64,000 nt of DNA, from assembly GCA_019636515.1 (NCBI GenBank), contig JAHBXI010000003.1, positions 310,001 through 374,000 of the forward strand, given 5' to 3'. Below the pieces are notes generated by a model, which saw only the letters and a program-made list of their open reading frames with translations, was not told where the DNA came from and did no database searches. Shown here piece by piece: positions 23,915-31,998 of the stretch (position 1 is its first letter; every line of letters starts with the position of its first letter). This stretch comes from Phycisphaeraceae bacterium (GTDB taxonomy: Bacteria; Planctomycetota; Phycisphaerae; Phycisphaerales; UBA1924). The position numbers and the translations under genes were made by a program.

Positions 23915-24819
23915 GACCAGACGACCATTCCGTCGATGCCCAGCAGCGCGCCCGCATCCGCGAACACGCCCGCAAGGCTCTTGAAGCAGCCGATGCGCTC
24001 GGGTGTTTCCCAACGCCCGTGGACCAGGTGATCGCCGCCGCGAAGCACATCGTCGTCGAGCAGCAGGAGATCGACGAAGGCTTCCTTGCCAAGACCAGGA
24101 AAAAGGTCGGCGGTGCGCTCAAGCGGGCGCTCTCGAAGGTGCTCGGGGTTCTGGATGTGTCGGCCAAGATGATGCATCTGGACAAGCTGGTGCCGATCCA
24201 CCGGCTTCCCTTCTTGAAACTCCACGAACTGGGACACGGCGTGCTTCCGTGGCAGCGCGAGATGTACGCGCTCACCGAAGACTGCGAGAAGACAATTGAT
24301 CCCGAGATCAGCGAGCTCTTCGAGCGCGAATCCAACGCCTTCGCATGCGAGGTGCTGTTCCAGCTCGATACCTTCACCGCCGAAGCGGCCGATTCCGCCC
24401 TCGGTCTCAAGACCCCGCTGAAGCTCGCCAAGAAATATGGCGCGTCGGTCTATGCGACCGTCCGCCGCTACGTCACCACGAATGCGAGGGCGTGCGCCGT
24501 AATCGTGCTGGACCCGCCCCAACTCTGTCAGGGCGACGGGTTCCGCGCTCCCCTGCGGCGTGTGGTCGCCTCGCCGCTGTTCACATCGCAGTTTGGCGAA
24601 CTCGAGATGCCCGAAACGATCACGCCAGGAGATCAGGTCGGACGGATGGTACCCACCGGCGGTCGCAAGATGTCGCGGCCGCAGACGCTCGCCTTCACGG
24701 ATCGAAACGGCGTGCGGCATGAGTGCATCGCCGAGGCCTTCGCGTACCGGTACTACGTCTTCATTCTGATCTACCCACAAGCCACGCTGACCAAGAAGGT
24801 CGTGCTCGTGACCGCGTAG
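23911..24819 (+). CDS. ImmA/IrrE-family metallopeptidase 2
   Basis: A 302-residue predicted zinc protease with HExxH in LKLHELGHGVLPW (His105, Glu106, His109) and a downstream E-R-E-S-N-A-F-A-C-E helix giving the third ligand. The N-terminal 90 residues are helical and unlike the other ImmA of the island, so the two pairs are not recent duplicates. It overlaps the XRE regulator by ATGA. By analogy with ImmR-ImmA of ICEBs1 it probably inactivates that regulator upon a stress signal; whether this controls the recombinase, the metal genes or its own unit cannot be read from sequence. Confidence 0.87.
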   Translation: MRPDDHSVDAQQRARIREHARKALEAADALGCFPTPVDQVIAAAKHIVVEQQEIDEGFLAKTRKKVGGALKRALSKVLGVLDVSAKMMHLDKLVPIHRLPFLKLHELGHGVLPWQREMYALTEDCEKTIDPEISELFERESNAFACEVLFQLDTFTAEAADSALGLKTPLKLAKKYGASVYATVRRYVTTNARACAVIVLDPPQLCQGDGFRAPLRRVVASPLFTSQFGELEMPETITPGDQVGRMVPTGGRKMSRPQTLAFTDRNGVRHECIAEAFAYRYYVFILIYPQATLTKKVVLVTA

Positions 24820-24845
24820 CGCTGGTGACTCAAGGGAAACATACG

Positions 24846-25160
24846 ATGCAATGCCGCTACTGCATGGGATTCCGCGAGTTGTTTGAGCTCGCCAAAGGCC
24901 GCGCGTGGACAGCGGAAGAAGAACGAGCGTTCCAGCAGCTTGACCAGGACGCCCGCAACGAAGCTGTCAGGCAACTCGCGGCGGAGACGACCTGCGTCAG
25001 CACCGAAGACCGCGTCGGCAGCGACGGAAAGACCTATACGGCGTTTTGGCTGGACGACAACCGTATCCATCTCTTTATCCGAGCGGTCTCGATTCACGGC
25101 GTATCCCCGTTGCCGCCGGCTTCGCAGGCGAATTCTCTAATTGATGGGGAGATGCATTGA
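24846..25160 (+). CDS. Small protein with N-terminal CxxC, unknown function
   Basis: A 104-residue product starting MQCRYCMGFRELFELAKGR, so the CxxC sits at residues 3-6. A charged helix (WTAEEERAFQQLDQDARNEAVRQL) follows, then strand-rich sequence. It lies 26 bases after the second ImmA gene on the same strand, with AAGGGAAA before ATG 24846, and is probably part of that transcript. No family is recognised; a single CxxC could bind metal only as part of an oligomer. Confidence 0.55.
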   Translation: MQCRYCMGFRELFELAKGRAWTAEEERAFQQLDQDARNEAVRQLAAETTCVSTEDRVGSDGKTYTAFWLDDNRIHLFIRAVSIHGVSPLPPASQANSLIDGEMH

Positions 25161-25243
25161 GCAAAATGGCAAAGCACCCCAAGGATCAGCCCGATCAAAG
25201 AGGCAACCGTGCCACCCGAAGCGATGCACCGTTCACACAGTGA

Positions 25244-26215
25244 TCACTGAGTCACATGCACTGCGATAGCATTCACTACTACCGCTTTGGCGTCAGCGGA
25301 AGCGACTTTGCCAACCACCACAATCTCCGAAAGTTCCTTCAGGCCACGACGACCTTTCATGTCTGTGCGAAGGATCTGACCCTTGGTGTCGACCACTTGC
25401 ACGGTCACGGAGTTGGCCAGGATGTCGCCCTTGGTCTCGCAGCAGTAATCCCAAGGCTTGGAGCAGTTGTCGTCCGGGTTTTCATTGCACGCCTTGAGGG
25501 CGCGGCCCATGAGCGTGAACACGGCCCGGCCCGCGACGAACGGCTCCCTGCTCCCGCCGACACGACCGCGCAGCACCACCTCGTCCCCAACCTTGAGCGT
25601 CCCTGTCTTGCGGACCTCTGACACGTCCTTGGCGCTCTCGGGCTGCTTCTCCACGAAGAATCCGGTCGGCAGCGGTGCCCTGGGCACATGCATCGACACG
25701 ACGGTGAGCACCAGCGCATCGGTCCCGTTGGCGGTCTCCACCTTCCCGGTGACGAACACCTCGGCTCCCGGCTTGAGCCCGTGCTGGTCGTTCAGACCTG
25801 ACCGGAGCGGCTTCCCGCTGGCATCGACGACCTGCACCGTCGCTCGTCCTCCGGCAGGGATGTCGCACGCGGTGTCGGGCAGTTTGTCCGAGGGCGGGCA
25901 GCACCCCTTGCGGGTGGACTCGTCTACCAGCGTGAACATCGAGCGGTTTTCGACGAAGGCGTCCTTCGACATCGCCACGTTGCCGCGCACCGTGATCGTC
26001 TCGCCGACCTTGGCCGACTTCATCGCGGCGGTGATCTCCAGCGCGCCTGCGGGGAGTTCGGGCTTGAGCAGCGTTTTGACGTCCGCCACGCTCTTGACCT
26101 GGGCCATCGCCGGCGCAGGTGCCAACGGCCCCGCGCCGACCGCACCTCCAACCAACATCGCGGCCACCACCGTCGCCCGCATCGAACCCGTCACTCGATT
26201 CATCATGGTCTTCAT
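25244..26215 (-). CDS. Exported protein with two OB-fold-like repeats
   Basis: A 323-residue protein with a Sec signal peptide (MKTMMNRVTGSMRATVVAAM, Ala-rich to APAMAQ near 38). Two related domains follow: VGETITVRGNVAMSKDAFV...FVTGKV (about 70-170) and VGDEVVLRGRVGGSREPFV...VVVGKV (about 205-310). Each runs from a V-x-G-x-V strand to a VTGKV or VVGKV strand, as in OB folds. Each carries an inserted Cys-rich loop (KGCCPPSDKLPDTACDIP; CNENPDDNCSKPWDYCCE) that could bind metal or form disulfides. It is encoded downstream of the ABC exporter genes in the metal block, so a periplasmic metal- or cofactor-handling role is likely. Confidence 0.7.
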   Translation of the reverse strand: MKTMMNRVTGSMRATVVAAMLVGGAVGAGPLAPAPAMAQVKSVADVKTLLKPELPAGALEITAAMKSAKVGETITVRGNVAMSKDAFVENRSMFTLVDESTRKGCCPPSDKLPDTACDIPAGGRATVQVVDASGKPLRSGLNDQHGLKPGAEVFVTGKVETANGTDALVLTVVSMHVPRAPLPTGFFVEKQPESAKDVSEVRKTGTLKVGDEVVLRGRVGGSREPFVAGRAVFTLMGRALKACNENPDDNCSKPWDYCCETKGDILANSVTVQVVDTKGQILRTDMKGRRGLKELSEIVVVGKVASADAKAVVVNAIAVHVTQ

Positions 26216-26290
26216 GTCGATACTCCTTGCAAGGAATCTTGGACTTCACTCGCCCCGCGACACGCATCACACGGGCACACACGTTCACCA

Positions 26291-27553
26291 TCACACCGCT
26301 TTCAGCGCGACCGGGATCGTCGGCCTCAGGCACCGGACCGCCGGGGGCAACGCGCCCACGACACCCAGTGCCAGGCCCGTCAGCAGCCCCAGCCCGATCA
26401 CCGACTCGTCGATCAACAGCCCGAACGCTCCCATCGAGAACCGCACCGCGAGCCCGTCGAGCAGGAACACGCCCACCGCGCACGCGAACAAACCACCCGC
26501 CGCGGTCGCGAGCGTTGACTCCTGCACCATCGACCAGACGATCGCCAGCCGCCGGTAGCCGATGGATTGCAGTGTCCCCAGCTCGCGTATGCGCGAGGCG
26601 AACGCGGCGTACATCGTGTTCAGCCCGCCGAAGAGTCCACCGACAGCAATCAGCCCCGCCGTCACCCACGCGACGATCTTGATGGGGCCGAAGAAGTTGG
26701 CGAGCTTGCCGTAGTACTCGCGCTCGGTCATGGGGACCAGTTCCAGGTCGGGCCGCGTCTTGGTGAAGGCCGCGATGTCGCCGAAGTCGGCCCCCTCACC
26801 GGTGGCCTCGTTGTACGGGTCGAGCGTGAGGACCACGCACGAGATTGTCTCTCGCTTAGTCGCGGTCATCAGGTCTGCCAGCGGCAGCCACAGTTCAGCC
26901 TCCACGACGGTCCCCGGCGCGCTGAAACGACCGACGATTGTCCACGGCCGCCCGTCGATGGTGAGCGTCTTGCCGACGTTCAACTCGCTCTCGGCGACAC
27001 CCAGCACCGTTGCCGCCATCCGTCCGACGATCACCTCGTCGTTCCCGGAGACGGGCCAGCGCCCTTCGGTCAGCGAGACCGACTCATGCACGAGGGCCGC
27101 CGCGGGCGTGATCCCGCGCATCATCACCTGCCGTCCCTTTGCCTTCAGTGAGAGCGAAGCACTAGATGTCGGTGCATTCGCCGCCCCATGCCCGCTCGCG
27201 CTGCCCGCCGCGTCGGCCAATGCGCCGATGCCCACCGGCAGCATGACATGCACCTCCGGCGAGACGTACGCGACACCGGCGCGGGTGCGAACACCCGAGA
27301 CGCTCGCCGCGAGCACCCCCGGCACACCCGCCTCGATTTCGGAGCGTTCGACGCTCTCCTCGCTCCCCGCGCCCATGAGGATGACGTTGTGCTCGCCGCC
27401 GGTGGCACGCAAAGCCTGGCTCATGCCGCGCACGAACCCGCCGGCGACCAGGATCAGCAGCACCACCATCGCCGCCCCCGCGACGGAAAGGAACAACCGC
27501 GAGGGCGCGCGGCCCAGGTTGCGAACGGCATACTCGAATGGAAGTAGTCTCAT
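26291..27553 (-). CDS. FtsX/MacB-type ABC transporter permease 2
   Basis: A 420-residue permease with one N-terminal membrane helix (VAGAAMVVLLILVAGGFV), a large periplasmic domain (about 45-290) and three C-terminal helices, the FtsX/MacB topology. The signature MYAAFASRIRELGTLQSIGY is present before the last helices. The frame is open upstream, but ATG 27553, preceded by CGAGGA, is the real start because the first permease gene ends at 27565. With the other permease, the ATPase and the adaptor it forms an ABC export system. Confidence 0.88.
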   Translation of the reverse strand: MRLLPFEYAVRNLGRAPSRLFLSVAGAAMVVLLILVAGGFVRGMSQALRATGGEHNVILMGAGSEESVERSEIEAGVPGVLAASVSGVRTRAGVAYVSPEVHVMLPVGIGALADAAGSASGHGAANAPTSSASLSLKAKGRQVMMRGITPAAALVHESVSLTEGRWPVSGNDEVIVGRMAATVLGVAESELNVGKTLTIDGRPWTIVGRFSAPGTVVEAELWLPLADLMTATKRETISCVVLTLDPYNEATGEGADFGDIAAFTKTRPDLELVPMTEREYYGKLANFFGPIKIVAWVTAGLIAVGGLFGGLNTMYAAFASRIRELGTLQSIGYRRLAIVWSMVQESTLATAAGGLFACAVGVFLLDGLAVRFSMGAFGLLIDESVIGLGLLTGLALGVVGALPPAVRCLRPTIPVALKAV

Positions 27554-27564
27554 GGAATCCTCGT

Positions 27565-28728
27565 TTACACCGCGCGGAAACACGACGCGATCTCGCGGCG
27601 GCCCGCCCGCCATGCGGGGACCAGCCCCGCCACGATCCCCACCCCCGCCGAGATGACAAGGCCCCACGCCAGGACCGACCACGACGCGGCCACGTTGATG
27701 GACAGACCCTCCTGCGACAGGCTGAAGTTGCCGAAGTGGACCACCGACAGGGCGATGGCCGTACCGATCGCGCCCCCGAGCACGCCGATGAGCATGCCTT
27801 CGCTCACGATCAGGCGGGCGATAAGGCCGGAGCGGAACCCGAGCGTCTGCAAGACCGCGTGCTCCTTGATGCGGTCCTGCACGCTCAGCACGATGGCGTT
27901 GGCAACCAGCGCCAGCACCGCCGCCAGGCACCCCCAGCCCAGCCACTGCGTGAACTTCACGATCTCAACGATGTCTGCCCCGGCTTGCGCCACGAACGCC
28001 TTCTCGGGACTGGTCATCGTCGGATCGGCCTCGGTGCGGAACTCCTCGTCGATCGCGGCGGCCACGGCCTCCACCCTGGCGGGGTCGTCGACGCGAACGG
28101 TGAACTGCGTCACAACGCCCAGCCCGCCGCCCTTGTCCGCGGCTTGCTGCAAGAAGTCGAGATGGACATAGGCGACGTTCTGGTCCTGCGCTTCGGGCGA
28201 GCGGATGATCCCTGCGACCGTGACGGTGATACCCGACGCGTCGAAGGACTGGCCCACCTTGAAGCCGCGTCGTGCGGCGAGGGTTTCTCCAACGAGAGCC
28301 GAGTCCGAACGCTTCTGCCATTCGTCCACCGATCCCGAGATGAGTTGCCACTTGCTCGCCCAGCCGTTCGGCCCCGCGATATTCTCGCGTGGCACGCCGC
28401 GGAACGTCACGACGTCGAGCGAGGCCCGGCAGTTGTTGACCACGATCTTCACAGGTACCGCCGAGACCACGCCGGGGATTTTCTCGATGCGGTCCACGTA
28501 GAACTGCGGCAGCCGGCTGGCAGCCGGGCAGAAACGGTTCTCGCGGTAGACCACCAGCGTGGTGTCCCCCGCGGCGGCCTGCGTGGATTGACGCACGCCC
28601 TCTTGGAGCGTCTGCACGGCGATGAACAGGAACATGGCGATGCTCACGCCTGCGAGCGTGAGCACGCTGCGGACGCGGTGCCGCCAGAGCTGCTTGACGA
28701 CGACGGGCATGAACTTGGGGGTGATCAT
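27565..28728 (-). CDS. FtsX/MacB-type ABC transporter permease 1
   Basis: A 387-residue permease with an N-terminal helix (RSVLTLAGVSIAMFLFIAVQTL), a periplasmic MacB-PCD-like domain (about 45-250) and three C-terminal helices. The coupling segment VQDRIKEHAVLQTLGFRSGLIARLI is present. It starts three bases after the stop of the ATPase gene and ends 11 bases before permease 2. The periplasmic CPAASRLPQFY and NNCRASLD segments each contain a cysteine. Two non-identical permeases suggest a heterodimeric transporter. Confidence 0.88.
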   Translation of the reverse strand: MITPKFMPVVVKQLWRHRVRSVLTLAGVSIAMFLFIAVQTLQEGVRQSTQAAAGDTTLVVYRENRFCPAASRLPQFYVDRIEKIPGVVSAVPVKIVVNNCRASLDVVTFRGVPRENIAGPNGWASKWQLISGSVDEWQKRSDSALVGETLAARRGFKVGQSFDASGITVTVAGIIRSPEAQDQNVAYVHLDFLQQAADKGGGLGVVTQFTVRVDDPARVEAVAAAIDEEFRTEADPTMTSPEKAFVAQAGADIVEIVKFTQWLGWGCLAAVLALVANAIVLSVQDRIKEHAVLQTLGFRSGLIARLIVSEGMLIGVLGGAIGTAIALSVVHFGNFSLSQEGLSINVAASWSVLAWGLVISAGVGIVAGLVPAWRAGRREIASCFRAV

Positions 28729-28731
28729 GGG

Positions 28732-29493
28732 TCAGGCCTCCTGCAAGGCGCGATCGGCGCGCCGAGTGGCGAGTTGTTGAGAATCCACGAGACGGCCCTT
28801 TTCGAGGTGCAACGTGCGCTTGGCGTAGGCGGCACTCTTGGCGTCGTGGGTTACGATGATGAGGGTCTTGCCAAGGTCTTCGCAGAGCCGGGTCATGAGG
28901 TCCATGATGGCCTGCGCTGACTCCTGATCGAGATCACCCGTGGGTTCGTCGCCCACGATGATGGTGGGATCGGTGACGATGGCCCGAGCGATGGCGACGC
29001 GCTGCTCCTGGCCGCCAGAGAGTTGCCTCGGATAGTGGTCGTGCCGATCGGCGATTCCGACGAGCTGCAGGGCAGTTTGAACTTTCTCGTGTCGCTCACG
29101 GGCAGAGAGGCTGTGAAGGAGGAGCGGGAGCTCGACGTTCTCATAGGCGGTGAGCACCGGCACCAGGTTGTAGAGCTGGAAGACATAGCCGACGTGCGTG
29201 CTCCGCCAGTCGGCGAGCCTGGACCGCGAAAGCGTCGCGATGTCGGTGCCGCCGATGACGAGCTGCCCACCGCTGGGCCGGTCGATCCCCGCGATGAGGT
29301 TGAGCAGCGTGGTCTTGCCGCTCCCCGATGGCCCCATGAGCGCGAGGAAGTCGCCCGCGGGCACGTCGAGGTCGAGTTCCTGCAAGGGCGTGATGGTGTT
29401 GTCGCCCTTCTTGTACGTCTTGGTCAGTCGTCGGCACTGGATGAGCGGTGTGCCGGCGGGCGACGTGCGTGGGTGTGTCTGGTTCGCGGTCAT
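28732..29493 (-). CDS. LolD/MacB-type ABC transporter ATP-binding protein
   Basis: A 253-residue ATPase with Walker [10 protein letters not shown], the Q-loop near [22 protein letters not shown], the signature [15 protein letters not shown], Walker [13 protein letters not shown] and the H-loop VTHD. The [15 protein letters not shown] motif is characteristic of the LolD/MacB/FtsE branch, which drives mechanotransmission or periplasmic extrusion rather than classic import. It lies between the adaptor gene (54 bases) and permease 1 (three bases), clearly one operon. Confidence 0.93.
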   Translation of the reverse strand: MTANQTHPRTSPAGTPLIQCRRLTKTYKKGDNTITPLQELDLDVPAGDFLALMGPSGSGKTTLLNLIAGIDRPSGGQLVIGGTDIATLSRSRLADWRSTHVGYVFQLYNLVPVLTAYENVELPLLLHSLSARERHEKVQTALQLVGIADRHDHYPRQLSGGQEQRVAIARAIVTDPTIIVGDEPTGDLDQESAQAIMDLMTRLCEDLGKTLIIVTHDAKSAAYAKRTLHLEKGRLVDSQQLATRRADRALQEA

Positions 29494-29547
29494 GATGGTT
29501 CTCGTTCGTGCGGCGATCTCGCCGCGGGTTGTGTCGGGAGTGGGGAG

Positions 29548-31110
29548 TTACGGAGTGGAGGGTGAGAGTTCGGATGCGACGGTCGTTCGTTCGCCCAGCA
29601 CCTTGAGCCGTGTACCGTCGCGGATCGCAGGTGTAGCGGGCGGGTCAAGGACAACGCGGTCGGTGAGCCGGAAACCGTTCGTGACGGCGATGAACCCTTC
29701 ATCTGATGAAGCGGCGGTGACGATGTCGCGCCGGCGCGCGACAGGGCTTCCGCCGCTGGTATCCACGATCCAGACCTGGCCCTTCCCGTCACCCGCTGAT
29801 GTGACAGCGGTCGTCGGTATCAGCAACATCAGGTCGCCGCCGACGCCGTCACCTGGAGTCGCGCCGCTCATCGTCCCTGTGCGACGCTGCTGCGAGGAAG
29901 TCGCGGGTGCATGGAGCTTCACGCGGGTGAGCATCTCGGGTTTGAGCACCGGCGAAGGCGCGTCGATGGCAACCTTGAACTGCACGGTGTTCCGCTGGAT
30001 GTTGGCCTCGTGCATAACCCTTGATACAACGCCGGTGAAGGTGTGGTCGGACAGCGCCTCGGTGCTCACCACGGCTCGTGTCCCGACGCCCACCTTGGCC
30101 GCGTCGGCCAGGGGAACGTCCACACGCACCTGAAGCTTCGTGGGGTCGTAGACACGGAGCACTGCACCCGACATGCCACCGCCAATCGGCCCTTCTCCAC
30201 CCTTGCTGCCCATGCTGATGCGGGAACCGGGCTCGACCAAGCGAGCGAGCACCACGCCCGTCACCGGCGAACGCACCTCCATCCGGGCCAGCCTGAGCAG
30301 AGCTTCGTCCTTGCCCACCATCGCGGCTTCGTGAGCCGCTTCGGCCTGTGCGAGAGCGGCCTTTGCCTCGCCGGCGAGGCGCTCCGCGGTAGCGACCTTG
30401 GCACGCAGGCCGCCAAGGCGGATTTCCATCCGGCGGAATGTCCCTTCGCTCAGACCTCCCGCGCCGACCAGTTCGCGCTTACTCGTTACTTCATCGTGAA
30501 GTTCGTCTTCCGCGATGCGCTCGACAGCCACCTGCGACTCGGCCGTGGCGAGCGCCGCCCGAGCCCGCTCCACATCCGAGGCCCGCTCGGCGACCATCGC
30601 CTCGGACGCACGGAGGAGCAACCGTGCGTCGTCGTCGATGAGCCGCGCGACGACTTGGCCGGCCTCGATGTGCTCGCCCTCGAGGACCAGCACTTCCTTG
30701 ACAACGCCCTCCGTCAGCGCGGGCACACTGACGGCAAAGGGAGCGGGCTCGATCCACCCCGGGGCCTGCACCGCGACCGGCCCTAGTGGCGCGTTCCCAG
30801 TGTTGTCCGTAGTCGCCTCCGACAATGGCTCTTGGCTGATGATGGGCGTGGCTGCGATGCTCGCCTTTGGGATCGCGGCAGCGACATGCACCGCCAGGCG
30901 CGGTTGCAGGGCATCGCGGGCCGCATAGGCCAGAATGCCGCCCGTCGCCAGCAGCACGGCGATGGGGATAAGGAGACGGGTCGCCCATCGCGTACGCGGA
31001 CGCGGGACGACCGCAACCATGCCGGAGGATTCCGGCAGCGGGGAGGATGTGTGATCTATGGATCGCGGGCCTCTTCGGAGGGCCCGCAAGTCAGTCTGCG
31101 AAGACGTCAT
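29548..31110 (-). CDS. HlyD/MacA-type periplasmic adaptor
   Basis: A 520-residue membrane-fusion protein: cytoplasmic Arg-rich tail, one membrane helix (about 42-62), lipoyl half-motifs (ALTEGVVKEVLVLEGEHIEAGQVVARL and ARMEVRSPVTGVVLARLVEPG), a long alpha-helical hairpin between them (about 150-270) and beta-barrel domains. It links an inner-membrane pump to an outer-membrane channel. It opens the ABC operon. ATG 31110, preceded by CAGGGAA, is preferred over a TTG at 31125. A perfect 16-bp palindrome lies 20 bases upstream. Confidence 0.9.
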   Translation of the reverse strand: MTSSQTDLRALRRGPRSIDHTSSPLPESSGMVAVVPRPRTRWATRLLIPIAVLLATGGILAYAARDALQPRLAVHVAAAIPKASIAATPIISQEPLSEATTDNTGNAPLGPVAVQAPGWIEPAPFAVSVPALTEGVVKEVLVLEGEHIEAGQVVARLIDDDARLLLRASEAMVAERASDVERARAALATAESQVAVERIAEDELHDEVTSKRELVGAGGLSEGTFRRMEIRLGGLRAKVATAERLAGEAKAALAQAEAAHEAAMVGKDEALLRLARMEVRSPVTGVVLARLVEPGSRISMGSKGGEGPIGGGMSGAVLRVYDPTKLQVRVDVPLADAAKVGVGTRAVVSTEALSDHTFTGVVSRVMHEANIQRNTVQFKVAIDAPSPVLKPEMLTRVKLHAPATSSQQRRTGTMSGATPGDGVGGDLMLLIPTTAVTSAGDGKGQVWIVDTSGGSPVARRRDIVTAASSDEGFIAVTNGFRLTDRVVLDPPATPAIRDGTRLKVLGERTTVASELSPSTP

Positions 31111-31129
31111 GGAAGTTCCCTGCAAGGCG

Positions 31130-31145
31130 CCCGTGCATGCACGGG
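31130..31145. promoter_or_regulatory. Perfect 16-bp palindrome upstream of the ABC operon
   Basis: CCCGTGCATGCACGGG is perfectly self-complementary and sits 20 bases before the adaptor start at 31110. It may be a repressor operator or a leader hairpin. No matching regulator is encoded in the metal block. Confidence 0.5.
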
Positions 31146-31236
31146 ATGCGCAACCGTTGGCGTACAGCCGCGCGTGCAGCGTTCTGCCGCTCGCGCGAGG
31201 ACGACGTGGACGATTAGCGTCCGTTGCAGGTTGGAA

Positions 31237-31677
31237 CTAGACGATCAGCGCGCAATGCCACCGCAGCGCTTCGCGGTTGGCCTTGACGAACGGGGGATCA
31301 TTCCACCAGGGGGGACGACCCAGGCTGATCACTTCATCGGATTGGGGGAGGTCGAACAGCACCGCCAGCGCGATCGTCGCGAGAGCGTTCCATTTCTGCT
31401 CGAGCGTCGGGAGCTTGGCTTCGGCCGTCAGGCCCGCCCCACCGGAAGTACCTTGGCATGACGGGCAAGAAGGGCAATCGACCGGAAGCGACCCTCCGTG
31501 GTTGGCCGGCGTTTCATCCTCTCCCGGATGGGACTCCTCGTGGCAGCACGAGTCTGTCTTGATCTGATGCGTGCCCTCACACACGTTCCCCGCCAGCGCC
31601 ATTGCCTGGCAACAGCACAGCGGCGACCACACGCCGATGAGCAAGGCAACCAGGATTCGGAGAAGCGGATGTCGCAT
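31237..31677 (-). CDS. Cys-rich exported protein of the metal block
   Basis: A 146-residue product with a hydrophobic N-terminus (MRHPLLRILVALLIGVWSPL) ending in a CCCQAMA stretch, then a His/Cys-rich region (SCCHEESHPGEDETPANHGG, CPSCPSCQG) and a C-terminal hydrophobic segment. The cysteines and histidines suit soft or transition metal binding. The predicted cleavage next to CCC could also mark a lipoprotein. ATG 31677 is chosen because the signal starts there; longer frames exist. It lies 127 bases before the ABC operon start. Confidence 0.6.
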   Translation of the reverse strand: MRHPLLRILVALLIGVWSPLCCCQAMALAGNVCEGTHQIKTDSCCHEESHPGEDETPANHGGSLPVDCPSCPSCQGTSGGAGLTAEAKLPTLEQKWNALATIALAVLFDLPQSDEVISLGRPPWWNDPPFVKANREALRWHCALIV

Positions 31678-31687
31678 GGGGCGAAGC

Positions 31688-31719
31688 ATTATACAGGCAA
31701 AAGGTAAGGATCGGTTCAA
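31688..31719 (-). promoter_or_regulatory. Promoter-like element with long spacer (candidate MerR-type)
   Basis: The minus strand shows TTGAAC (31714-31719), 20 bases, and a consensus -10 TATAAT (31688-31693). A 19-20 base spacer is the hallmark of MerR-family-activated promoters. However, no clear dyad lies in the spacer and the start would leave an almost leaderless mRNA for the gene at 31677, so the call is weak. Confidence 0.35.
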
Positions 31720-31788
31720 TTCTCGCTCGAGTTGACGATTCGGCATGTGTTGGGGCAAATTGCGGCGTGAGTTCGTCCCCAGCTCCCT

Positions 31789-31998
31789 TTAGGAGGAAGA
31801 CGGTTGTCTTCGCCATCCGTACCAGGCAAGCGCTACCGCAAGCACGGTTCCCAATACGGCAGCGGGCCCGTTCCAATGGCCCGGCAGTGCGATGCCGAAC
31901 ACGCTCAGGCTTGTCCCCGACAGCCAGAGTGAGGCATGCAGAATGGCATGGAACGCCTCAAAGCCGCTGGCAAACTTAGCGATCTCTTTCCATTTCAT
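31789..31998 (-). CDS. Small membrane protein downstream of the P-type ATPase
   Basis: A 69-residue protein starting MKWKEIAKFASGFEAFHAIL, with two hydrophobic stretches (HAILHASLWLSGTSLSVFG and LGTVLAVALAWYGW) and a basic end. Its ATG overlaps the stop of the metal ATPase as ATGA, indicating coupled expression. The function is unknown; it may be an accessory to the ATPase. The pattern F-E-x-F-H contains a possible metal ligand. Confidence 0.6.
   Translation of the reverse strand: MKWKEIAKFASGFEAFHAILHASLWLSGTSLSVFGIALPGHWNGPAAVLGTVLAVALAWYGWRRQPSSS

Noticed and set aside
25238-25249. 12-bp palindrome CAGTGATCACTG
   Set aside because: It overlaps the stop codon of the OB-repeat protein and has no T-run or promoter near it, so no function can be assigned.
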